From assembly GCF_947172395.1 (NCBI RefSeq), contig NC_069087.1:4855107-4919106 (forward strand): DNA of 64,000 bases. The letters run 5' to 3'. This document shows, in pieces, positions 42,681 through 53,594 of the stretch. This DNA comes from Bicyclus anynana. Its lineage: Eukaryota > Arthropoda > Insecta > Lepidoptera > Nymphalidae. Numbering within the stretch: the first letter of the stretch is position 1; each line of letters starts with the position of its first letter. The notes under the pieces were generated by a model that saw only the letters and a program-made list of their open reading frames with translations, was not told the origin of the DNA and ran no database searches. A program made the translations under genes and the position numbers.

Positions 42681-43339
42681 CATCTAATTTCTTTCATCTA
42701 ATTAGGCTTTTTTTATCTCATGAAAACAATTTTGCTCTAATTTGATTATTTGCTTTTACATTTTCAAGATACTGTTTTACCTCGTTGTTTCATCTATTTT
42801 CATTGTCTATGAAGTTTTATGTTGTCTTAAAGTAAATACTCTTTTGACTAAAAGCCTTTATGAGCCTGTTTCACCGCCTTCTGTTATGTGTCGGATATCT
42901 TATTCACTTGACAGTAATAAAGTGGCAAAACTCACATTTAGACGATCCATCACTTACAGAAGGCAGTGAAGCAAGCCCTAAGCATAATAATAATTATTAG
43001 GTAAGTATTTATGCATTTCTAGCTGTTTGATGCTATAAAGCAACAAAGTATACGCATTCATTACCTATGTATTGAGGTGTAATGAAAATATCAGAGGTTC
43101 AAACGAGCTTTCCCCGACGAATCTCACCAACGACCGACTCTGTGAGGCCAGGAATTTAGAACTGTATACTTATAAGGAATATTAAGATGTGGACAGTAAC
43201 TTCTCTCGCCGATAAACATACATTTGGGACCGATAAACGTGACTGCACTATTCATTGGAAAAACAAATATAGCTATTTCTTGAGATATACTTACTTAGTT
43301 GTGTGTCTTTTTTAATGTTTCATTACGAGTATTTCCAAT
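42681..43339. other. No gene
   Basis: The 75-codon frame at 42742-42969 has no recognised domain. The remainder is AT-rich. Confidence 0.4.
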
Positions 43340-43730
43340 TCTACTAATATTATAAACGCGAAAGTTTGTATGGATGTTTGGATGTATATTTGGATGTTTG
43401 TTACTCTTTATCGCCGCTATTACTGAAGCGATTTGGCTAAAATTTGAAATGGAAATGGATTTACTCTGGATTAACACAAAGGCTACTTTTTATCCCGAAA
43501 AAATCTATGGTTTCCCGAGATTTGCGAAAACGGATGATTTTAATGATATGAATGTTTGTTACTCTTTCACGCCTCGACTACTTAACCGAATTAGCTGAAA
43601 TTTGGTATTGAGATATATTATAGCACGGATTAACACATAGGCTACTTTTTATCCCGAAAAAAATCATGGTTCCCGAGGGATTTGTGAAAAACTAAATTCC
43701 ACGCGGACCAAGTCGCGGGCGTCCGCTAGT
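43340..43730 (+). mobile_element. Helitron, long Lep1 subfamily, near full length
   Basis: It starts TCTACTAATATTATAAACGC and ends GTCGCGGGCGTCCGCTAGT. It has the same internal GGATGTTTG run and two related blocks as 11936-12307. The frames on both strands are part of the element. Confidence 0.85.
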
Positions 43731-43823
43731 AGTTTAATAATAGCACTTTATATGAAAATATGTTACTTTTTTTCTATTTGATTGTTTCCTTGAAAATTAC
43801 AAAAGAAAGATGTGCCTTTACAA

Positions 43824-44109
43824 CAGAGGCGGATTTACAAATATGCAGCCAGTAGGCTAAATTTTTACCGCCTCTACTGATCTCGGAAATTCAAAACCGA
43901 TGTTCGGTAAAATGTTTATTACATTTTTTTCTGTCAGTACCTTATAATCAGTACGTACAATATGATTAAAATATTAAAATTTTCGTTAAGTTTTCAATGG
44001 TAGTTTTCTTTATTTCTATAATAAAAACTATTTGAGCCCAATTTGCCGCCCTTTGAAATCTGCCTCCCTAGGCTGCAGCTTACTTAGCCTACTGGCAAAT
44101 ACGCCACTG
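43824..44109. mobile_element. hAT-like MITE, exact 8-bp target duplication
   Basis: The ends are CAGAGGCGGATTTACAAATA and GGCAAATACGCCACTG, near-inverse copies. CTTTACAA is repeated exactly at 43816-43823 and 44110-44117. Eight-base duplications with CAG...CTG ends are typical of hAT elements. The interior is non-coding. Related to 55020-55316. Confidence 0.9.
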
Positions 44110-44117
44110 CTTTACAA

Positions 44118-44787
44118 GGTGATAATGTACCCATTCATGAGGGCTAGGTAAATATACACTGCTAAAGAAACTATCAAGTGTTTTGTAAAATATTTATTTG
44201 AATCTGCAAGAAGGTGGTATCTGCAAGAAGTGATTGTACTTGCACATGCCTTGAAAACGAGTAAATGTTATTTCTTTATTTAGCTAAAATTGAAGATACA
44301 TAATTGTAGCCTATTATTGCTGCCACATACGAAATAATGGCAGGAAAATGCTTAATATTTTATTTGTATTGTAGATTTTTTTTTAACCTTTGACCTTCAC
44401 GCAATTATTTGATTTGTATCATACAGAAGAACGGTGTAGCATCCCTTTTTTGTGTATTAATAAGATTATTTTAAAGTTTTCTCATAAACTAGACGACAAT
44501 CAAAGTTATTAATTACAATTGTATAAGCGTTTCCCGCGGTTATGATAATAAGCCATTACGTTCGTTCCGATAACGCGGACCTATCACGTTTGTGATTCAT
44601 CTACTTACCACAGTTTGCTATCAGCGTACAATTCGGACTAGGGCTGTAACAAAAAAAACTACATAATATTTAAATTCTGGATACCAGAATTCATAAAAAA
44701 AATGTCTTAATAGAAAAACAGAACCACTTTCTGCGATATCGATTTTTTTAGTATGGAACTCTTAATAAAATCTTTTTAACAAAAAAA
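44118..44787. other. No gene
   Basis: AT-rich with a moderately GC-rich spot at 44535-44600. Nothing recognised. Confidence 0.45.
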
Positions 44788-45125
44788 TTTAACCGACTTC
44801 GAAATCACAAAAATAAACTAAAAAGCCAAAAATAACAACGTATGTGCTACCTTCTGATCACTTTGAAGGTGGTGCAAAACCAGTGACGTATTAATTAAAG
44901 CCCGTACCGCTGCCAAGCGCCACACTACGGCCCAATATTACCACAAAATTACTTCACCGATTTTCATGAAAATTAAATGGGACCAATCTGGAAGTATACT
45001 ACTCTTTAAAACAAAAAAAGAATTTTTAAAATTGGTTAAGAAATGACGAAGTTATGCGGTAACAAACATAAAAAAACATACGCCACGAATTGAGAACCTC
45101 CTCCTTTTTTTGAAGTCGGTTAAAA
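44788..45125. mobile_element. AACCGACTTC-type MITE with perfect 13-bp ends
   Basis: TTTAACCGACTTC (44788-44800) and GAAGTCGGTTAAA (45112-45124) are exact inverse copies. The interior is non-coding and shares text with 37255-37875 and 2500-2678. A detached piece of the right end (GAGAACCTCCTCCTTTTTG) follows at about 45183-45205. Confidence 0.8.
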
Positions 45126-45428
45126 ATGAAATTATTACAATTGATCCCTAATGACGGAGACCCAGGTAAACATCACAAAACAGCCGAGAACCTCCTCCTT
45201 TTTGAAATTCTAAAAAGGTTATAAATATGCTATCTCGATTAATAGTTTTAACTTTAACCATCTCTCTAACTTATGAAGCTGGATAGCTAAACAGTAGGTT
45301 AAGGACTTTCTTTTGATGATCCCTGCCTTTTAAGGTGCTGAGTTCAAATGTCAGATGTATAAATTCTAGAATCAATTATGTTTCAATAAGTCTTACTAAA
45401 CTTTTAAGGGCATTAGAAACTTTAACTT

Positions 45429-45738
45429 TTTTTATTTATTGACAAATTAGCCATTACTGGGATCTCACCTGATGACGATGCAGTCTAAGGTGGAAGTGGA
45501 ATTACTTGGAAGAGGTTGTTACAAGATTATACCCATACTTCTGATATTTTCTATACTCAGCTTCACTATGGAACGGTAGATCGCTTGACGGTACGTTATT
45601 GTCGGTAGGGTGGTAACTAGCCACGACCGATACCTACCACCAGACCAGACGGAGCCTTTAGAAATTATAAAATTCTAAACTGTCTCGTGCTGGGAATTGA
45701 ACCCATTACCTCTCAGTTGAGGACTTCTGCACTACCAA
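45429..45738 (-). mobile_element. Diverged SINE B-like element with a different head
   Basis: The body is SINE B-like (TGATGACGATGCAGTCTAAG, GGTAGGGTGGTAACTAGCCA), but the head region reads, on the minus strand, GTAGTGCAGAAGTCCTCAAC with TGGGTTCAATTCCCAGC as B box. It looks like a related family with another tRNA-derived head. Its head is cut by the next SINE. Confidence 0.6.
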
Positions 45739-46012
45739 TTTTTTTTTTTTACAAGTTAGCCCTTGACTACAATCTCACCTGATGTTAGGTGATGATGCGG
45801 TCTAAGATGGAAGCAGTCTTAGTACGAGTAGGATGAAAAACCACACCCCTTTCGATTTCTACACGAAATCTGGTGGTAACTAGCTACGACCGAAGCCTCC
45901 CACTAGCCAGAATCGGACCAATTAAGAAAACCTCAATCGGCCCAGCCGGGGATCGAACCCAGGACCTTCGTCTTGTAAATTTACGCATACCACTGCGCCA
46001 CAGAGGCCGTCA
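45739..46012 (-). mobile_element. SINE family B copy
   Basis: T-run at 45739 on; head GCGCCACAGAGGCCGTC at the right. Part of the body (CCGGAACGCTAAATCGCTTG) is deleted. It sits exactly at the head of the diverged element before it. Confidence 0.85.
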
Positions 46013-46540
46013 AAAACTTTCATTCAATATTTTTTTATTATAAATAATGTTTAAGAAAAATGTATACTTAATACGTTAATTTCCATCTTTGCATATCACA
46101 GCACATTAGGTACTTCTACTTCGTATATTACGAGTATGTATAATCTGTAATCACCATACAATTACTTTTAATATCTACTTACTTGGTTAGATTAGCATTA
46201 GATTATTTGCATTTTACAAAATGACTTTCATATCTCCAGCCTTTCCACTCGTACTCGTGAGATATGGTTACAAACATAGTACAACCCTATAGATATTAAA
46301 CTGAATAAGAAAGTTTCCCACGTAGTTTTGCGAATATGCATTATAGACTAAAAGCGTGTCACGGCCAGACCTTCCTTGTTTTATAGAACATAAGTTTATC
46401 AGTTAAAAATAAGAACTATTTTTACTTTAAGGTGCAATAGGTAATAGGTAGGTAAGTAGTTAAGTACGCTAGGCAACTATACACTTTGTAAGTAGTATTG
46501 GGAAGTAGTAAGTATGTTTAAGGATATATCATTTTATAAA
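46013..46540. other. No gene
   Basis: AT-rich; nothing recognised. Confidence 0.45.
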
Positions 46541-46737
46541 AGTCTACCCGTCGCTACGCGGTTTCACCCACGTTGTTTTCGTTCTCGTTAGTATGCGAAG
46601 ATAAAATATAGTCTATGATTATCAAAAATACGTAGCTTTCTATTGGTAAAAGAACTTTTAAAATTGGTTCAATAGATCCGGAGATTTCACCTATAATAGG
46701 TACCACAAACTTGACCTCTTTATAATATTAGTGTTGA
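46541..46737 (-). mobile_element. Lep1-type Helitron, diverged
   Basis: The plus strand runs GTCTACCCGTCGCTACGCGG, TTTCACCCACGTTG, ... CTTTATAATATTAGTG. Many substitutions. Confidence 0.68.
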
Positions 46738-46754
46738 TAAAACGACTTTTGTTT

Positions 46755-46966
46755 AACGTTATATCATTATAAATCATGTCCCCATCTTCAGATACTCAGC
46801 TATGTGACAACCCTTTACTAAAGGAAAGTTCGTGTTTTTCTATGAAAAACACGAACTAAAATATTTTTTTCATGCAAAAACGCCCTATAAACAAGAACAA
46901 CCCTAAAAACAAGTTGATGGGTTAGACTTTTGAAACTTCTCAAAGCCACCACGGTCCAAATTTCAT
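46755..46966. mobile_element. MITE (GTGGTGGCTTTGG type), right half
   Basis: ATCATGTCCCCATC and the right end ACTTCTCAAAGCCACCACGG match 29184-29526. It contains a perfect 14-bp hairpin, AGTTCGTGTTTTTC / GAAAAACACGAACT (46827-46840 and 46844-46857), around TAT. Confidence 0.6.
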
Positions 46967-47311
46967 AATTATCTACCGTACTTATACGAGTAACTATAAT
47001 TAATGTATTGGCTAAGATATTTTCAGCTTCTATAAGATGATGCAGATCTGACTGTCATAGGCTTTTGTTCTCAGGAGTGAGCGCTTATCTAATGGCATTA
47101 TCTCATTTAAGACCAAATTTACATCAATAAATCCTACAATTAGAATTTCGTAACACTCAAACATTAAGTTTAGAGCCCTTTTCCGGTGATTTCATAGTTC
47201 AGTTACAATTTAGTAGCTATAGGTGCAAGACAGAGAATTAGGTGAACTTTAGCGTATTAGGAATGCTGAATCGTATAAAATACCTTAAACTTTAAATAAA
47301 TATGTTGGTTT

Positions 47312-47508
47312 TAACGGGCGTTAAAAAAAACGCTCGTAAAGTATGAAGTTTAATGAAGGTCTATTTCCAACGCCCAAAATTGAAAATGGAACACAGCTCG
47401 AAAAAAAAGCGTAGCGTTTTTAAAACGCTGACGTGTATACTTGGGAATGCATTTGTTCTATTTGAACGCTCTAACGTCCGTTAAAAAAGCGCTCGTGCGA
47501 ATGGGGGC
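47312..47508. mobile_element. Harbinger-like MITE, second copy, reversed
   Basis: It ends GCGCTCGTGCGAATGGGGGC and shares CTTGGGAATGCATTTGTT and AACGGGCGTT with the copy at 2781-2970 in opposite sense. The left tip is missing or changed, so no target duplication is visible. Confidence 0.65.
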
Positions 47509-47863
47509 TTGCATTCCATACACTTTCCCTCAAGCGTAACAAATCCTTTATAAAATGGATGTCAAGATTTCAGCCTGGTCGTGACCGTTCCCGGCGAGTA
47601 CCACCGAGTTTGGAGTCCCTTGTAATTTCCGTACCGTTCTCGGAATGAGCGTAAAATTTATGATGGCGTCGATTTAAAGTTGGACGACGGACGTGGTGAA
47701 TAAACTTTATGAGATACTATTGGCCTACTTAATGATAATAATGAATAAATACTTCCTTGCTAATAAATCTTAGGTATTAAGTACTGTAAATTAATTCGAT
47801 TTTTTTTTAATTTCCTGCGATCTCGCCTAATTTAAATGACGATTCAGTTTAAAATGGTATCAT
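47509..47863. other. No gene
   Basis: A mildly GC-rich spot (CGTGACCGTTCCCGGCGAGT) occurs at 47577-47700. Nothing recognised. Confidence 0.4.
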
Positions 47864-48193
47864 TTGACGGCCTCCGTGGCGCAGTCGTATGCGCGGTGGA
47901 TTTACAAGCCGGAGGTCCTAGGTTCGATCCCCGGCTGGGCCGATTGAGGTTTTCTTAATTGGTCCAGGTCTGGCTGGTGGGAGGCTTCGGCCGTGGCTAG
48001 TTACCACCCTACCGACAAAGACGTACCGCCAAGCTATTTAGCGATCCGGTACGATGTCGTGTAGAAACCGATAGGGGTGTGGAATTTCATCCTCCTCCTA
48101 ACAAGTTAGCCCGCTTCCATCTTAGATTGCATCATCACTTACCATCAGGTGAGATTGTAATCAAGGGCTAACTTGTAAGGAATTTAAAAAAAA
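47864..48193 (+). mobile_element. SINE family B, full length
   Basis: Head TTGACGGCCTCCGTGGCGCA, tail CTTGTAAGGAATTTAAAAAA. Very close to the family reference. Confidence 0.9.
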
Positions 48194-48524
48194 CCTTAAC
48201 TATGATAAATAATGGTCGATTCACACGGCAATAGTATAGCAGCACAAACAAGACTGATTGTGCAGTTTTATCGAACGAACTGGCTGTTTTTTTGCACAGT
48301 GTCGTATTGTAACGCTATAACGCCGATCTTTTACATGTGCGCCCTATAACTGACATCGACCAAGATAACAAATATTTAGCAACTAAGAATAGAACTCAGA
48401 TCTGAGTAATGTACAATTTTTAAATCTACCTGAAGGGGAAATTTTAATCTACCTTACAAAAGGGACCAACGATTTGCAAACCAAGTCTCCAACTCCAGAT
48501 AACATACAGCATCTTATGACTCCT

Positions 48525-48740
48525 GGGTGTGTAGCCATATGGCTCGTCGATTTTCTTTCTACAATCGCAAATGCTTCGATAATTAAAAAAAATATATGTG
48601 TATGACATTTGCTATCGACGTCACAGGAGGTCACGCGATCAAGTTGTCGAACGAATCTATCATTCCCATAAATTTGTTTAATTTTTGAAGAGTTAGAGTT
48701 TGTAGAAAAAGAATCGACGTGCCACATGGCTTTAGGCCCT
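48525..48740. mobile_element. Foldback MITE, copy 3 of 4
   Basis: The left arm GTAGCCATATGGCTCGTCGA and the right arm GAATCGACGTGCCACATGGC are inverted. The centre has TCACGCGATCAAGTTGTCGA. More diverged than copy 4. The 92-codon minus-strand frame is this element. Confidence 0.8.
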
Positions 48741-49124
48741 GAAATAAACTATTTACTATAAACAATAATTGACAAATAATATAAAAATAGTTGAAAGTTC
48801 TATATATTTTGTCACTTTTATTAAATAAGAGAGTAATCGAAAGTAAATTACGTACCTATTAGCATTTAGATATTATCTATATATTACATAATATGCATTC
48901 AGGATGCCACATTTAATATTATGTATTTAATACTCACAGAAGCAATAAACGAATGAAGAATTACAAGAAAAAGCGATTACTTACCTACCAATTTAAATTA
49001 CATCAAGTTGTTGCGTTCTCCATACTATCACCACATATCCGGTGTTTAGCATGATTGTTCATGAAATGTAATATCTGATGTTGATGATATAAAACTGCAC
49101 ATATTTGTCATACTTTGATAGTAG
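48741..49124. other. No gene
   Basis: AT-rich, nothing recognised. Confidence 0.45.
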
Positions 49125-49185
49125 TTCTTGTGTACAAGTAAACTACTAAGTAGTAAAGTACAAGTAGTTTACTTGTACACAAGAA
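49125..49185. repeat. Perfect 23-bp inverted repeat at a SINE edge
   Basis: Arms 49125-49147 and 49163-49185 are exact complements around a 15-base loop. The last bases of the right arm (AAGAA) are already SINE A sequence (AAGAAATTAAATATCAC), so the inverted copy was made at or after SINE truncation. Confidence 0.9.
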
Positions 49186-49884
49186 ATTAAATATCACTTT
49201 TCTCAAACGGTGAAGGAAAACATCGTGAGGATACCTGAGAATTTTCTTAATGGGGATGATGACTAGATTAGAACATATTAATTTTTATGATACATTCGGG
49301 TAAATAAGGTCAATGTTAACTAATTTATATATATATATATAAAAAGAAATTTATCTGTATATTTGCAAAATAAACAAGATTGTAAAATTTCAAAATCTAT
49401 TATAAATCTTTTATCGTAATTAGGTGAAAACTCATACAGTTTTAGCTTCTTTACATTAAATGTGACATTTTTTAATATGAGAACTATTAACAATAAACGC
49501 AAAAATAACAAAGACATTAGTAATTTTGTGTTAAAGCCCATACAAATCTAACGATAATTATGTATCTACGACGTCATTAATTTGTATCATTTTCTATGGG
49601 GCGTATTTCAGGGATCCGCGGCTGCGCCGCAAATCTGACCCCGTAAATACCTGTAGCTGCGAAAGTAATGATCGCAGATACCCTATTTCTTTTACAAAAT
49701 TGCTTTACTACTAGCATACTCTTAATTTATATACAATTTAAAAAACTGTCATCAAATCATCCCTATTCTCGAGGTGTGTGAAATCTGCTGATCCGCATTG
49801 GGGCAGCGTGGTGGACTATTGGCCTAACCTCTATCATTCTTAGAGGAGACTCGTGCTCAAAAGTGAGCCGAATAAGAGTTACTA
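49181..49884 (+). mobile_element. SINE family A split by a 511-bp insertion
   Basis: The left part (49181-49251) ends GAATTTTCTTAAT; the right part resumes at about 49763 with TATTCTCGAGGTGTGTG and ends GAGCCGAATAAGAGTTA. In intact copies these join as TTTTCTTAATTCTCTGCGTG. The 5' head is missing, replaced by the hairpin. Confidence 0.85.
49252..49762. mobile_element. Unclassified 511-bp inverted-repeat element inside a SINE
   Basis: The ends are GGGGATGATGAC (left) and GTCATCAAATCATCCC (right), imperfect inverse copies. The interior is AT-rich with a (TA)n run at about 49325-49340 and a GC-rich patch GGATCCGCGGCTGCGCCGCA. A 73-codon minus-strand frame (49320-49541) shows nothing recognisable. 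The target duplication is unclear (TAAT at left, TATT at right). Confidence 0.65.
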
Positions 49885-50385
49885 ATCCTTAATACACTCA
49901 TAGTAGTTGTCAAAAATAATTTTGTATATCCATTCTCTCATGCAACTCTAGGTCATCAATGTTTACTTTCTCTGTTTGTTCGCAACATAAACGAGTAATG
50001 AGCATTTCCAGTGGCAGTTTATGGTAATGGTTACAAAGTTTGATAGAGTATCCACGACATCAGTCCCCGCTGTATAGTGTTCATCTGACAGCGAGATAGC
50101 CCGCTTTCACGACCATCCATACAATTTGCTTACATTTGTAATGAAACTCATTTGTCCGTGTAATGTTGGGGGACTGGACGACTTGCTATTCACGCTGTAT
50201 ATCTAAGCTGAGCGATACCTAAGAACATTTCTTCTTCTTTGACTTTTTTTATCTTTCAAAATCATTTTTCTTTTTTTTTATTGAGAAGGAATACAATAAG
50301 GAACTTAAGCTAACTTATTCTAATAACTAAACAAAATAATGCCCACGTGGAATTGTGAATGCTTCTTTGACTAATTTATTCAATA
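49885..50385. other. No gene
   Basis: A mixed-composition stretch (50060-50200) without a recognised exon; the rest is AT-rich. Confidence 0.4.
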
Positions 50386-50581
50386 ACTAGCGGACGCGTG
50401 CAACTTCGTGTGCGTAAAATCTGTTTTTTTACTCCCTGGATTACTCTGGGAAAAAGTAGTCAATGATTTGCTCCAAGGTTTACCTACTTTGTCTATAACA
50501 AATTTCATTCAAATCGGTTCAGCTGTGAAAAAGTCACACAAACAGACAGACTTACTTTCGTTTTTGTAATATTAGTATAGA
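50386..50581 (-). mobile_element. Helitron (Lep1-like)
   Basis: Plus-strand edges are ACTAGCGGACGCGTGCAACT and GTAATATTAGTATAGA. The interior (AATCGGTTCAGCTGTGAAAA) is a different subfamily from the GGGTGAAACC type. Confidence 0.7.
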
Positions 50582-50802
50582 TCTGAAAGCCACAAACAAA
50601 ATAAATATTCTTTTTAGGGTAATACTAAAAGTCGTAAATTAGTTTTATATTAATTTTGTAACTAAGTAATTTTTTACAAATTATAATTCGTATTAACAGA
50701 GCATGGGAATCTGTATTCTTCATATATTGAACATTAATTAAATATAATTGTGCTGTTGCTTATACAAAAACTACTGAACTTAGCATAATATGTACCTACC
50801 TC

Positions 50803-51106
50803 GTCGTCATCAACCCATATTCGGCTCACTGCTGAGCTCGAGTCTCCTCTCAGATGAGAGGGTTTAGGCCAATAGTCCACCACGCTGGCCCAATGCGAAT
50901 TGGCAGACTTCACACACGCAGAGAATTAAGATAATTCTCTGGTATGCAGGTTTCCTCACGATGTTTTCCTTCACCGATTGAGACACGTGATATTAAATTT
51001 CTTAAAATGCACACAACTGAAAAGTTGGAGGGCATGCCCCGGACCGGATTCGAACCCACACCCTCCGGAATCGGAGGCAGAGGTCAATCCACTGGGCTAT
51101 CACGAC
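50803..51106 (-). mobile_element. SINE family A, full length
   Basis: From GTCGTCATCAACCCATATTC to GGGCTATCACGAC. Close to consensus. Confidence 0.9.
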
Positions 51107-51795
51107 TATTACCTAACCTAACCTAACCTACCTACAACTATGGTTTTTACAACAAACCGCCAATTTGGCACATACTTATATTATCAAATTAAGATATGCG
51201 TGCCTGGAATTCAACAATTACAAAAGTAGAAGTTATTCTGCTATCGGCACTTCAAAATCAAAATATCCTAACCATAAAATATGCCCTATCTAGTATGTAT
51301 TGATCTAGTAGCTAATAACTATATTTACGTAGTAGATTAACAGATAGACAAGGACTTACCTAGATGTTAATCTACTAAATTCAGTCCCGCGTATTAACCC
51401 CAATCATAATATCTATTACCATTCTTGAGTTGATGAGGTAAACGTAGAACTAGATCCAATAACCTATATAGGTAGCTGTTTAACTTTCTCTCCGCTTACA
51501 TTCATGTCCATGTTATCTTATCGACGCTTAGGGCTAGCAGTACGTAGCGATGAACGTACCTAACCTTTGGCTAAGTTCAGATACGCAAGATGTCCCATTG
51601 TTTCTGGCTAACCAGAAACAGCTGCAAGAATGTTTGTATGATTTTATTGAATGATATTACTCCACACATCAGCTTAATTTTATTCTAATTAATTTCAGTA
51701 TAATTTACTTAAATGCTTTATTTTTTATTCCAGGAGTTGCTAAACATTTTTGCCTTGTAGTTTAGGCTGTACGTAGAAAATACAATCCCGATCGG
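51107..51795. other. No gene
   Basis: A CCTAACC run at 51112-51132 (CCTAACCTAACCTAACCTAC) is a short telomere-like (CCTAA)n stretch. The remainder is AT-rich. Confidence 0.45.
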
Positions 51796-52130
51796 TTTTT
51801 TTTTATTCTTTACAAGTTAACCATTGACTACAATCTCACCTGATGGTAAGTGATGATGCGGTATAAGATGGAAGCGGGCTAACTTGTTAGGAGGAGGATG
51901 AAAATCCACACCCTCCCCCCATTCGGTTTCTACACGGCATCGTACAGGAACGCTAATTCGCTTGGCGGTACGTTTTTGCCGGTAGGGTGGTAACTAGCCA
52001 CGGTCGAAGCCTCCCACCAGCCAGACCTGGACAAATTAAGAAAATCTCAATCTGCCCAGCCCGGGGATCGAACCTAAGACCTCCGTCTTGAAAATCCACT
52101 GCGCATACCACTGCGCCACAGAGGCCGTCA
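51796..52130 (-). mobile_element. SINE family B, full length
   Basis: T-run at the left, head GCGCCACAGAGGCCGTC at the right. Small C insertions (CACCCTCCCCCC). Confidence 0.88.
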
Positions 52131-52343
52131 AAAATTAAAATATCTGCTTATGTCGTCGGCTTATAGATTCCGCATTAATTCATCATTTTCAGGATTGAAA
52201 TTCCGCACAGCACCGCACAGCCTGTGTCACAGCGTTGATATTATAGTTTATGTCAGTCCTTTTAAATAAACAGTAAGTTTTATAAACATGATCTTTCTGA
52301 TTTCTCTATATTATCTAGTCTATTTTAGCTTTAGTGTATTACA

Positions 52344-52623
52344 CCATCATCATCATCATTATCAACCCATATTCGGCTCGCTGTTGAGCTCGAGTCTCCT
52401 CTTAGAATGTGAAGGGTTAGGCCAATAGTCCACCACGCTGACCCAATGCGGATTGGCAGACTTCACATACGCAGAGAATTAAGAAAACTCTCTGGTATGC
52501 AGGTTTCCTCACGATGTTTTTCCTTCACTGATTGAGACACGTGATATTTAATTTCTTAAAAGGCACTATAAACCTACGTCCTCCGGCATCGGTGACAGAG
52601 GTCATATCCACTGCACTATCACG
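52344..52623 (-). mobile_element. SINE family A with deletion
   Basis: The tail is (CAT)n CATTATCAACCC. The block AACTGAAAAGTTGGAGG and the next bases are lost, so AAAAGGCACTATAAACCTAC joins directly. The head CACTATCACG remains. Confidence 0.85.
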
Positions 52624-52999
52624 TTCACGTATCATCAAGTTATTGAGGCTTCAACTTATATTTACCACCTTACTTTCATATATTGAGATTATTTAGATTA
52701 AGACTTTTCTTACATCGTTAACTACATTCTCTAAATGTAGCTTATATAAAACCTTAGGTACATGCAACAGTATGGTATTAACATTCAGTCGTCGTCGTTT
52801 TTCATGTAATGAACGTACCAGTTCTTTTCCTTGGATTAGTGATACGAGTTACCGTTACGCAAAGACAAATAAGGACTGGCAGTAAATCTGGTATTCACCT
52901 ATTAAAAACAAAAACCTAAAAAAACGTAATAAACTCTGTAGTTGGAGTAGTCGAATATTATCAGTCAAATAGTCAAATGCTCTCGATGGAATTTTTCGA
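52624..52999. other. No gene
   Basis: AT-rich, nothing recognised. Confidence 0.45.
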
Positions 53000-53275
53000 C
53001 CATGGCGCAGCGGCCAATCTCATGTTGTAATTAGCCATATACGCAAGAGATATTAGAGTGTGAAGTGCTCCTTGGATTGATTGAAGTGATTCTTAGGTCA
53101 AGTGTGTGCGCAAGCACTGGTGCACTCTTTATTAATTCACTCTCGTAGTCCGATGAGACGGCAGACCGACACGACCGGTGAGAGATCAGACGCAGAACCG
53201 ACGGCTTTACGTGCTCTCCGAGGCACGGGGGGCGTACTAACACCACCAACTTCCCAATTCCAGGCTGCTATTAAT
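53000..53275 (+). mobile_element. Probable CR1-like LINE 3' region
   Basis: The GC-rich block includes CAAGCACTGGTGCACTCT, AGTCCGATGAGACGGCAGAC, CGACACGACCGG and CGGCTTTACGTGCTCTCCGA. I know this text as a repeated LINE 3' untranslated region in Lepidoptera, probably of the CR1/Zenon group. Frames on both strands are shadows. Confidence 0.5.
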
Positions 53276-53313
53276 ATTTTTCTTGTTAGAAAAATCCCAA
53301 TAACGTATTTTTT

Positions 53314-53594
53314 GGTTCTGCGTTCGATCCCCGACTGGGCCGATTGAGGTTTTCTTGATTGCTCCAGGGTTAGTGGGAGGCTTCCACCATGGCTAGTTAC
53401 CACCCTACTGGCAAAGACGTACCGCCATGCGATTTAGCTTTCCGGTACGATGTCGTGTAGAAACCGCAAGGGGTGGGGATATTCATAATCCACTTAACAA
53501 ATAAGCCTGCTTCCATTTTAGATTGCATCATCACTTACCATCAGGTGAGGTTGTAGTCAAGGGCTAACTAGTAAAGAATACAAAAATTAAAAAA
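53314..53594 (+). mobile_element. SINE family B, 5'-truncated
   Basis: It begins inside the tRNA-like head at the B box (GCGTTCGATCCCCGACTGGG) and ends CTAACTAGTAAAGAATACAA. Confidence 0.85.

Noticed and set aside
42470..42745. Frames on both strands over the GC-rich element
   Set aside because: The opposing frames overlap the inverted-repeat element and show no known protein.
51112..51132. CCTAACC run as telomeric sequence
   Set aside because: Only about four short units of CCTAA in the middle of ordinary repeats; too small for a telomere or clear interstitial telomere tract (insect repeat is TTAGG).
53102..53403. Overlapping frames on both strands around 53.0-53.4 kb
   Set aside because: They lie in a LINE 3' region and a SINE. 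GC-rich repeats create chance open frames.
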